Assembly: GCA_026260175.1 (NCBI GenBank)
Contig: JAKCWW010003124.1
Coordinates: 1 to 50,120, forward strand
Reading direction: 5' to 3'
Length of the DNA stretch: 50,120 nt
DNA from: Reticulitermes lucifugus
Taxonomy: Eukaryota > Arthropoda > Insecta > Blattodea > Rhinotermitidae
Part shown: positions 33,620 to 42,075 of the stretch, in pieces
Numbering within the stretch: position 1 is the stretch's first letter
How the letters are laid out: every line of letters begins with the position of its first letter
Notes under the pieces: model-generated
The model's input: the letters and a program-made list of their open reading frames with translations, nothing else
The model's database searches: none
What the model was told of the DNA's origin: nothing
Position numbers and translations under genes: made by a program

Positions 33620-34151
33620 GCGCGATATAATGAAATTCGAAGCAAACAACTGTCAGGAGTACGTTTGCTTTAGAGATATAGAATTCTGTTTTGGCCAAGT
33701 TTCGGATACAAAAGCATATAAAATGTAAACATACACAACGATAACTCATAAACTAGTTACGAGCTGTGTGACATTACGGTCAGTGGCGCTTTTGCAGACA
33801 AACAGTGTGATGTTTGAACAAGAGCAGGATAAAAATGTTATAACAGGCTCTCCTGTACATGTTACAGTCACATTGCCTTTGGGAGAATCAGTAAAATTCT
33901 CTACTATTAAAACTTGTATCAGATATTTAGACAAACTTTTATTAATTATTTAGAAGCTGTCATAAGGCAGTTCCTACAAAGACTCTTCGGAATGCTCTAA
34001 TTAACTTCCAATACTTTTAAAGTTCCATATTTTTATACACATCTGTTCTACACGGAGCAACCTACATCTTACTGCTCAATTTTCTACATGATGTAAAAGA
34101 CATCAGAAATTAACAACTTATAAAAACTTTTTATACAAGGTAATTTGATGT
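32486..34151. other. Unannotated AT-rich DNA with a microsatellite
   Basis: (ATT)n lies at 33590-33619. A GC-richer patch at 32940-33020 (GGCCGGCGCCACTAGAAGG, CACGGCGGCCGGC) may be part of an old repeat without a second copy here. The near-complementary 61- and 62-codon frames at 33746-33953 are chance overlaps. Confidence 0.45.
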
Positions 34152-34200
34152 ACATATTCCCTGATGATGGCCCCAATAGACATCGAAACATGTACGAGTC
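34152..34200 (+). ncRNA. Hammerhead-ribozyme-like fragment with both boxes intact
   Basis: The plus strand has CTGATGA (34161-34167), TGGCC, a loop, GAAAC (34185-34189) and ATGTA with GTA at 34192-34194. ACATGT is self-complementary. The 3' strand of stem II (GACATC) has decayed and no stem I pairing is seen between TATTCC and CGAGTC. It is a solo copy of the motif in a different sequence context from the fold-backs. Confidence 0.5.
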
Positions 34201-34710
34201 TTCAATATTTTAAAGTAATGTAACTGTGTGAATACAAAGATTGTGCATTTCTTGGTTAATTATTATTAATCAGTCATTATCAATGCATGGAATGAAAAAC
34301 ATAAAACTTTAGACGTGTCTGACGTAAAGCTAAGATCCTGGGAAGTATTACTGCCTGCCTCATAAAATCATTTTTCCTTTGCCAAAATTCTGAGGCACAG
34401 ATTAAGAGGGAGATCAAGTACTGACTTTAGGGATTTAATCACGTTCAAGTGAGATCAGTAACCAATCAGCTTCACATCCCCTCTTTCTCTTTCGGACTTT
34501 GAACCCTTTTGTTTACGTCACTTCTAGTAAAGGGTATTGCTTGTGTGTTGTCTTTGTGGTGTACGGTAGAATGATCATAAATACGTGAATTACACTAGTC
34601 AGTCGACCTGGATAACAGCGGCTTAGGTCATCACCTGTTTAGCTGACCAAGACTAATATTAACTTACATGACAGGTTTTATTCTAGGTTCACCGTGCATT
34701 TTCACTAAGC
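34201..34710. other. Unannotated spacer
   Basis: No open frame or repeat is recognised. It separates the solo hammerhead-like fragment from fold-back element 4. Confidence 0.45.
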
Positions 34711-34784
34711 AATGTCTCACCACCAACTAAATGCACTTTATTAAAAAAAAACAATATATGGTTTCTTTAAAATCCTTTAGAAAG

Positions 34785-34828
34785 CCCCTACATATGTTTC
34801 GGTTTCTAGAAAACCATTATCAGGGGGG
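34785..34828 (-). ncRNA. Hammerhead-ribozyme-like motif 4a
   Basis: The minus strand reads CCCCC, CTGATAA (plus 34817-34823; one change from CTGATGA), T, stem II GGTTT-TCTAG-AAACC, GAAAC (plus 34796-34800), ATAT, GTA, GGGG (plus 34785-34788). Stem I is CCCC with GGGG, and the junction ACATATGT is an 8-bp palindrome. Only G8 is changed to A, and loss of G8 should reduce or abolish activity. Confidence 0.7.
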
Positions 34829-34982
34829 ACACACAATTTTAATATTTATCCATATTATTCTTATCTTAACATATGGTGCTCCCAAGTGTCACTGCAATAA
34901 GCAGGAGTGAAGGTGGCGAACTGCATGACGTGTGCTGTTAGACGAACGCATGGACGTGATTTGAAAAAGTGCGGTTGTGTGA

Positions 34983-35026
34983 CCCCCCTGATGATGGTTT
35001 TCTAGAAACCGAAAAATATGTAGGGG
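34983..35026 (+). ncRNA. Hammerhead-ribozyme-like motif 4b (best core in the window)
   Basis: The plus strand reads CCCCC (34983-34987), CTGATGA (34988-34994), T, stem II GGTTT (34996-35000), TCTAG, AAACC (35006-35010), GAAA (35011-35014), AATAT, GTA (35020-35022), GGGG (35023-35026). All three core elements (CTGANGA, GAAA, UH cleavage site) are intact, stem II has 5 bp and stem I at least 4 bp, in type I order. The usual C after GAAA is A here, which weakens the palindromic stem III. An extra T between CTGATGA and stem II is shared by most copies in this window. Confidence 0.75.
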
Positions 35027-35102
35027 TTTTTTTAACGATCTTAAAGAAACCTTATATTGGTTTTTTTTAAAATAAAGTGCATTTAGTTGGTGGTGAGACA
35101 TT

Positions 35103-38047
35103 GATTGCATGACAGGGTATCATCGCATTGTGCTTTACTATCCGAACAAAGCATACAAGCAGGGATTATGGTTATGTGTGCAAAATCACACCCATTTTTT
35201 TAAATAATTTAAGCACATATTACGAAAAATACAATATATAAATCATAAAATGCTGATGATTATTTCATTATTATTATTATTATTATCATCATCATCATCA
35301 AAAATTTGACAAACGGAGGGAATATACATCACACTACTAAAATTTCAATAATTAGCTGGATGCGTGTAAAGGATTATATGTTATTCGAAAATTACCGTCA
35401 CTCACATTTACCCCATAACTGAAGTAGCGGTGATAGGGTTGGCCGTTTAAATTTCAAGGCCTAACCAGTTAGGAACCGCACAGACCTATAAAACTGGTAA
35501 CTGCAATTTAAGCGACCCAGTCGCTGTTATATTTCACTGGCTAGTAAGCCATTGTGTTAAGCGCTTACGAGATCTGAAACGTTGTTTTATGACACAGAGA
35601 TGAAAATTGAAATAGAGGGCAGTACCTTATCTCTTCAATTTTCTTTCCTCTTTCTTTTTCTTTTTGTAATATTTAAAATGTCAAGAAAGTAATTACTTCA
35701 CTTCTCTTTCTTTCATTCTCCTTTGTTAGGTTTTTTTAGTTTTAATTGCCCACTAGCAACGAAAGTCACACTACGTTCCCATGCCCGTTATTTTTCTTTT
35801 GAAGAATTGTGCTGTGTTACTTTAGCAACCTAAATTTGTTTTAATTTTGATTGCACCCTCCGTGTTCTGTAGTGTGAGCTTTGACCCTGTGAACATGACC
35901 CAGACATCGAAACGTCATAAATATGGAGAATTGTTGAGTCTATTCCTCCTGCTGTCATTATTAATGTATACCTTACATAATTCATTATTCCACTCAAAAA
36001 GTAACCAAAACTTTTATTTCCCTCAGCAATAAAGTATCATCAAACTCCCTCCTCCTCCCCCGCTAGTTTGCAGGGCTGTAGGGCTAGACAGTGATGTAAT
36101 GTTGCCAGTGACCTTTGCTAGCTCTTGAAGTCACCTTTATTTAGAGGTAATGTTTTCCGGAACAGAATCACTTATTAAAATTGTCTCCATTTTATTTACG
36201 AGGAAGGTATTTCATAGGAACGTTTTAACAAGCTCATTAAAAACAGAGTACCTACCGTCAACATTGCTTGCCGTCATTCAGTAACGCTGTCAATAAACAA
36301 AATGCATGTGAGATTTAGCTCATATACATATCGGACCAACAATAACAGGATATATTGACACTGCGCTGCTAACAAATAAGCAAGTACTTCTTTAGTTTTG
36401 TCATAAGCAAATAGTGTTGTGTCTCAACACAGGCCTACCTATTCACACGTATTAAAGGGCTCACTGCGCGACGCATGTGGTGGACGTTCGGCAGTAAAGG
36501 GTTAATTGTCCACAAACATTCGTTTACTGCACAAATGTTGTTCTAATAATATAAGTAGCCTGTAAGCTAATACAACTAAAAATATTTAAGCTATATTTGT
36601 GTTCACTCCACCGCATAGTGAAAAGTTTTTTCCCCCTTCCGTTTATTAATTCCTGAAAAAGAGTTTATCACAAGTTATGAAGCTTTGAAAAGGTTTCTTT
36701 GATACATTTATAATGTAGTTGTGTTTTCTGTAGGCTACGACTCGGAAGTTTGTCAAATAAGGAAACTTTATTGTCAACAATAAAATATTCTGAGTCTCAA
36801 AATTCAAGGCGATAGTAGCTGTTTGTTCTCGAGTTTGTGTTTGCTTCTGAGGGTAGAGAAGATACACATAACTAGCTAACACAAAAATTCATCTACTATG
36901 TGTATGAACATTACCGAGAATTTGCCGTAGGCCGATATATTACAGGGCTGCATCTGGATAGCAGTACCTAGGCAAACAGTGGATAACCGTGTTCAAAGTA
37001 GCGAAGACGCGGAAATAAGTGCTGTTTGTTCAGTTACAACACAAATATCAGAATTGCAGCATGTATTTATGAAACTTGTAGTCAAACATTGTCTGTTTGT
37101 ACAGCGGTACATTAAATGCTGGCCATTATATATTCTTAGTTTTAACTGTTAGTACAGTGGAGATAGTACCTTTCAAGTCATTAAGAAAGGAAATTAATGT
37201 GTGTGTGTAGTCTAAGTAGAAAAACGAATAGACGCTAAAGGAGTTCAACTTAGGATTTATTTCAAAATACATTTTTTGAGGAAATTTCTAGTGAGATGAA
37301 TACATTCAGCATAATTTAGTAAGTTATCAATATTTCGCTTCGTTTTCCTTCTACTATACACTTATAAAAACGTGAGTTTCCTATTTCGCGCTTGGGATAA
37401 AACAGGAACGAAATAATAACGAGATATTAGAAGTTAAATCCAGTCCATGTATAGTGAATAGAATCATTTTAATTGTTACTGCTGCTTAATTTCGGAAAAT
37501 GACGTCATGTGCTTTCTACCAAATTCGTGTCTTCTTGTTTATCCATATAATTCTCGTTCCTATAAAGGTTTATTCTTCTACCCTTTTCTGGTCTGCTTAA
37601 TAGGCTGATGGGTATTCTTTGAGTGTGCAAAGCCACCTATTTCCACTATTGTTTCATTATTTGGCAACAACCTGTTTTGCGAATCGGCAAGTATGCATTG
37701 CCAGAGCGGCAAATAATAGAATGGATAATTGACGTCACAGTGTTTCCTCTTTAGAATATTTTATTTTCAGAAAAAGTCAAGTTTTCTGTACGTTCTTAAA
37801 AATTAAAACATATATTGAAAAGATAAATAAAAGTGGTATTTCTATTATATTTCCTTTTAAAGGGGGCCTTCGCTACTTATACAGTACAAAATATATTCAT
37901 GTTAGAATGGAAGTAACACTACATACGATGATTAAAGATAAGGACTTTATCTTCGATTGGAAAATACAGCTTTGTGTAAACGGAGAGGGTAACTGGACGA
38001 TGTGTTCAGAAACAGGCTTAGTTATGCGACATCTGATGTTCTCACAG
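35103..38047. other. Unannotated AT-rich DNA
   Basis: A compound microsatellite (ATT then ATC) lies at 35267-35300. Frames of 61 codons (35847-36032) and 78 codons (36646-36882) are unrecognised. A weak GAAACGTC fragment is listed separately. No SINE or LINE copy was seen in nearly 3 kb, the longest such stretch here apart from the right end. Confidence 0.45.
35885..35920 (+). repeat. Weak GAAACGTC fragment
   Basis: GAAAC (35909-35913) and GTC (35914-35916) follow ATG...CAT complementarity and a CTGTGAA that could be a damaged CTGANGA box. No stem I. This could be chance. Confidence 0.2.
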
Positions 38048-38290
38048 CGGTGCTGCTGAAGATTCTAGTCGTCTAGAATGTGACGCAGTGTCTTTGGGAA
38101 CAACGATTTCAAGAAGACCTTGAAGATAAAGGAACTCTCTTGAAATACTCGCCCAACGACACAGCAACACACCGCAGATAACTGGTACCTTCGGGTTTGA
38201 ATATGGTTCTCCCGAAACGTCAGTAAACAATTACCACACGACGCCGAGTAATATCCCAGACGAGCGCAGATCTCATGAAAATAATTAATT
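38048..38290 (+). repeat. Repeat related to fold-back element 6 (forward copy)
   Basis: The 3' half (GGTTCTCCCGAAACGTCAGT, AAACAATTACC, ACACGACGCCGAGTAAT, ATCCCA) matches the arm of the 38.4-kb fold-back and the fragment at 11.9 kb. GAAAC is at 38214-38218 and GTC at 38219-38221. The 5' half contains CTGAAGA followed by a perfect hairpin TTCTAG-TCGT-CTAGAA, but the two halves are too far apart to form one ribozyme. This is the longest forward copy of the family. The 62-codon minus frame is not a gene. Confidence 0.6.
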
Positions 38291-38334
38291 TTATACTATT
38301 GCAACAACCCAATTTTACGCTCGTTTGCAAGGCA

Positions 38335-38690
38335 TAAAACCACTATCAGCTTTGTCACACCTGTCCATCTGTTTGTCCGTCTGTCCGCATGGACCAGACG
38401 GACTTTCGTAAAAATTTATATTGGGGATATAATCTGTGGTCTTTTGGGTGATTACACGGCGTCGTGAGGTAATTATTTACCGACGTTTCGGGAGAACGTG
38501 TCGGTAAATAATTACCTCACGACGCCTTGTAATCACCCAAAAGACCACAGATTACATCAACATCGCGGCGGAAGTCTGAAATCAAGGTTATATTGGGGAT
38601 TTTTACTAAAATCTGTCAAGAATTTTGACCTTTGTTTAAATTTGAGGAAAACAGGAGACATTTTAAAGAAGAACTACGTGCAGTTTATTG
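38335..38690 (+). repeat. Dispersed repeat family E, split by fold-back element 6
   Basis: CTGTTTGTCCGTCTGTCCG, CTTTCGTAAAAATTTATATT and GGGGAT lead up to 38428. The family resumes after the insertion with TTATATTGGGGATTTTTAC, AAAATCTGTCAAGAATTTTG and ACATTTTAAAG. The order agrees with 16798-17000. The 'GGCTCCCACTG' block of other copies is lost here. Confidence 0.7.
38429..38587 (+). mobile_element. Fold-back element 6 inserted in family E with a 13-bp duplication
   Basis: TTATATTGGGGAT occurs at 38416-38428 and again at 38588-38600 and brackets the insert, with host family E continuing on both sides. The insert has 54-bp arms (38431-38484 and 38500-38553; one mismatch) around a 15-nt loop GTTTCGGGAGAACGT. 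A one-sided 34-bp extension ends in GGAAGTCTGAAATCAAGG. The 11.9-kb copy has the same end. The asymmetry, the shared 3' end and the 13-bp duplication point to reverse transcription at the target. On the minus strand the loop reads GTTCTCCCGAAACGTC, the GAAAC/GTC half of a hammerhead. Confidence 0.85.
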
Positions 38691-41006
38691 AGGACTACGT
38701 GTACGATTACCAGCTGTCCCACTTTTACTATATTTACTCTTTCTTCCAACGTTACCAGTGTTCACTATAGCAACTTATGTTACTAAACTTACACATCGAC
38801 GTGGAAATAATAACAGAGCATGAGATCCTTAAATTTTACTCTTTTCGGACGCTTCCTATCTTGTTCAGACCTACTTACGTTTCTCCTCTTCTCAAGAATA
38901 ATATATCAAGGCTCTTAATCTCCTTTAAATTGAAAGCCAAAATACATGCATGTCAGTCTTACGAGAAGTAATATATTGTATCTTTCAACGAAAAATAATT
39001 TTAATATCTGGACGCGGTTTGTGAGCCATGAATACATCAGTTACCACACGCTGACAGGTAAACGTCTAACACCTTCAAGCGAGGGAAGGTATTGTGCAAT
39101 CTTGTTTGAAAATCCTCTGTTTGATGTTCCTTCGCGAAGCCACTCTTCCCATGGGAGGAATTTCGTCTCAAGTTTCGATATTTTTCCGGATCTGTCATTG
39201 CACTAACTCGCTCAGCCACCTCAAGAGCATCAGTGTTCGCAAACTCACTGCTCGGTACTTAAAAAGAATGCCTTTTATTTGTATCTGTTACGTCACTGCA
39301 GACACTGACAAGGAACCTTTGTTCATTTTTCTGATAAGTTTTGGCAATCCATAAGGAAATGATACTTCACTATTATGTTTCAGCTATTGCTTGCGTTTCG
39401 TCACATTTATCTCTAATATTCCTTAAATAATTTCGTACACGATGTAAGGGTGTTTCTAGTACAACTTCAAATCTGAATTCTCCAATGACAAATCTTTACT
39501 GTCTGACATTTGGAGGCTCTGTAAGTGCTTTCTGCTTACTAGATCTGAAGGGGTAGGAAAATTAAATTAACAAAGTTGTAAACAAGTAAAGAGAAATTAT
39601 ATTCTCCTTTATATTTGGCCACGCAAAACAATAATATCTTCAGTGAAGTGAAAAGTAAGCACAGTGAATCACAACTTCGTTTAATGATATCTTGTTGCAT
39701 AATTTACAGCGCCATGTTCCGGCTTCTTTTATAATTCATTATCGGGCAGCGTAAAATGCAAAACGAAAGACCGTTACACGAACCACATTAAAATACTTCT
39801 TGTCAATGTAGCTGAAATATCAACTTTTACAGTGTTATTGGTGATTGGAGAGAAGAAACATTTCGCAATAAATTATACAACAAGATAAATATCAAACGTA
39901 GTTGTCACAGTCTGTCCTTACTTGCCATTTCACAGCGTGTATATCACAACGTGATGTTCCTCGTAAAGATAACAATATTTTCTCTCAAATATGCAAATAT
40001 TTTTCTTTATTAACATTTGATTTTATTTTTCTATGTTTTTATTTCCTTTTATTGGAGAACTACAATTCTTTATGTTATGACTTAGTTCTGTCCTCTGTCT
40101 CGTTGAATATTTTAGTTAGAGTTTCTAACAGTCTTTCTGTAATACTCATAATAGTCACTCACCATAAGTTTGTCGACTGTAACCTCCTAATGCAGAGCCC
40201 TTTCGGAAGTTGTTAATAATGTACTGAAGGAATGTCTTTTGCTTTTGGAATCCGAAATCTATTTACTCTTGTTAAAACATCCCGCTCCGTCTTTCTATCA
40301 CGAAACATATTCATCAAGCCTACAGGCTAAACGAATAAAGTATAAAGTAATCGTCCTTCAAAAAAAATGTCACAATTTTAAATCCAGAATCACGTATTGC
40401 TAGCAGTTGATGTGCATGTAGAAGAGTAGTTCGCCGTTTATATGCCTTCAGGCCTCCACTTTTTGAAAATCCCAGCAATCCTACATTTGAATCTTTCGAA
40501 TACATTCACCAGACTATATGCTTTGAGAGAATTTTCCAAGAACTGCCACGAGCAAGTAATCTATTTCATCTGCATGATTTCAAACTTCACAAACCAACAT
40601 CAGGAACTGGTAGAGATGAGCGATAACAGAAGAATCGTAGAAATGAATAAAGCATTGGAATCGGTAGTCAGAATAGGAGGAATCTAACACAATAAGCATA
40701 ACTTAAAAATAAGAGGCATTCTGCTTAGACACAGCAGAAACAGGGCATCTGACAAACGGATAACATCAAACACGAAGTTTGTAGAATCCACGGTGTTCTG
40801 ACGTTTGTGTAGCGCCTTTTAAACCACTCAATTTTTGTCACAATGTTTACAGTACGACTTTGAAAGAGGACTGCACTACGTGAGATGTCTCAGTGTCTCC
40901 GTTTTCCCTGTGTATCAAGCAACAAACCCAAGAAGACCTTTGATACTACCATCAATGCTATATTTGTAATCATGGAAATTTTACGTACACATCTCGAAAT
41001 TATGAG
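38691..41006. other. Unannotated AT-rich DNA
   Basis: Frames of 86-104 codons (38946-39206, 39094-39354, 39902-40216) overlap in different frames and show no domain. The last is hydrophobic but of AT-driven composition. No repeats were recognised. Confidence 0.45.
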
Positions 41007-41299
41007 CTCCAGTGTTTTATTGAATTCTAAAGGGTTCTGACGATGGTATATAACATTGAGAACCAATTGTCTTTTGGACTTTGTCCATCGTCCTGGTTAA
41101 ATATAAAATATAAATTATAAAAATATAAAACCACGACGTTTCGGAAGATGGCTCTTCTTCGGTTTTCAGACGGAAGAAGAGCCATCTTCCGAAACGTCGT
41201 GGTTTTATATTTTTATATATTCTTATAATTTATATTTTATATTTTAACCAGGACGATGGACAAAGTCCAAAAGACAATTGGTTCTCCAGTGTTTGATTG
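41007..41299. mobile_element. Fold-back element 5, near-perfect palindrome with 16-bp flanking repeats
   Basis: The arms 41058-41161 and 41174-41286 are almost exact reverse complements (one roughly 9-bp AT indel) around a loop of about 12 nt. CTCCAGTGTTTTATTG (41007-41022) and CTCCAGTGTTTGATTG (41284-41299) flank the unit with one mismatch, and look like a target-site duplication. The inner part reads GGAAGA...TCTTCC, GAAAC, GTC on both strands, i.e. stem II plus the GAAAC/GTC half of a hammerhead. A clean CTGANGA box is missing (CTGAAAA on the minus strand). Between the left flank and the arm lies GGGTTCTGACGATGG, shared with 26781-26821. Confidence 0.85.
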
Positions 41300-41655
41300 C
41301 CCAGTTTATGAGACAAATGCCTGGACTTTACCTTGAATTACTCGTATGTCACGGCCGCCTTTTTATGCGTTGTTTCCGAATCGTATTTTACTCTCATCAC
41401 ATCATTCAAATCTTTGCAGTCTTTGGGTGCCGACAGCGTGGTTAAATTTAAAAGCTGCATATTCCATGTGAAGCTACATAATACCTCCAGTCAGAGAGCG
41501 CTGTTGAACTACCAGTGGTGCTCTCTAGTTCTCGAAATTCACAATTTATCTATGTTAACCTCACTGAACCCATGTGATATATCATAGAAACTGCAGCGGT
41601 ACAAGTACTCTGCAGTTCAGAATAGTGCTTTATCCTATACTTTTTAGCCATGCTG
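41300..41655. other. Unannotated spacer
   Basis: An 84-codon plus frame (41333-41587) is unrecognised. No repeat is visible before the tandem array. Confidence 0.4.
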
Positions 41656-42075
41656 GAAAAATTTAACCTGAAGATTAACAGCAGTTGTTAGTATGGCACC
41701 CTAAACCTCATGAAAGTGTTTGTGCTGTGATTTCATACACAAGCTGACACAATTAAACCTGAAGATTAAGAGATGTTATTATGGCACCCTACACCTCATG
41801 AAAGTGTTTGTGCTGTGATTTCATACACAAGCTGACACAATTAAACCTGAAGATTAAGAGATGTTAGTATGGCATGCTACACCTCATGAAAGTGGGTATT
41901 CTGTAATTCATTGCAAGTCTTTACACACAAAACTGCACGTTAACGGCTAGAAAAGCAGAAGTTAATCTTCAGTCACCACAGCGACAATGACACTCTGAAT
42001 CTTAGGAAAGTGGTTATTCTATGGCTCATTACACACGTTGACACAGGAACTCTGAAGACTAACAACTCGAACTGC
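41656..42075. repeat. Tandem array with an 88-91 bp unit
   Basis: Unit landmarks AACCTGAAGATTAA recur at about 41665, 41756 and 41844, with spacing 91 then 88 bp. Each is followed by ATGGCACCCTA, CCTCATGAAAGTG and TTTCATACACAAGCTGACAC. Units 2 and 3 are nearly identical. Two further, strongly diverged units continue to about 42075 (ATCTTAGGAAAGTGGTTATTC, ACACACGTTGACACAGG, CTGAAGACTAAC). About five units in total. Confidence 0.85.

Larger units (their letters stand above)
34711..35102. mobile_element. Fold-back element 4 with about 124-bp arms and two outward hammerhead-like cores
   Basis: The left arm (34711-34834) and right arm (34977-35102) are reverse complements with a few substitutions and A-run length changes, from AATGTCTCACCACCAAC at the ends to CAGGGGGG at the centre. 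The loop is about 142 bp of unrelated sequence. Each arm starts at its inner end with a hammerhead-like core pointing outward. The 73-codon minus frame is part of the loop and arm. No unambiguous target duplication was seen. Confidence 0.9.

Noticed and set aside
35263..35300. ATT/ATC tract as a LINE tail
   Set aside because: No unique LINE 3' sequence is recognisable before it, so a plain microsatellite is simpler.
38341..38600. CRISPR-like direct repeats around the 38.4-kb palindrome
   Set aside because: Only two 13-bp copies bracket one insert inside a eukaryotic repeat, which a target-site duplication explains.
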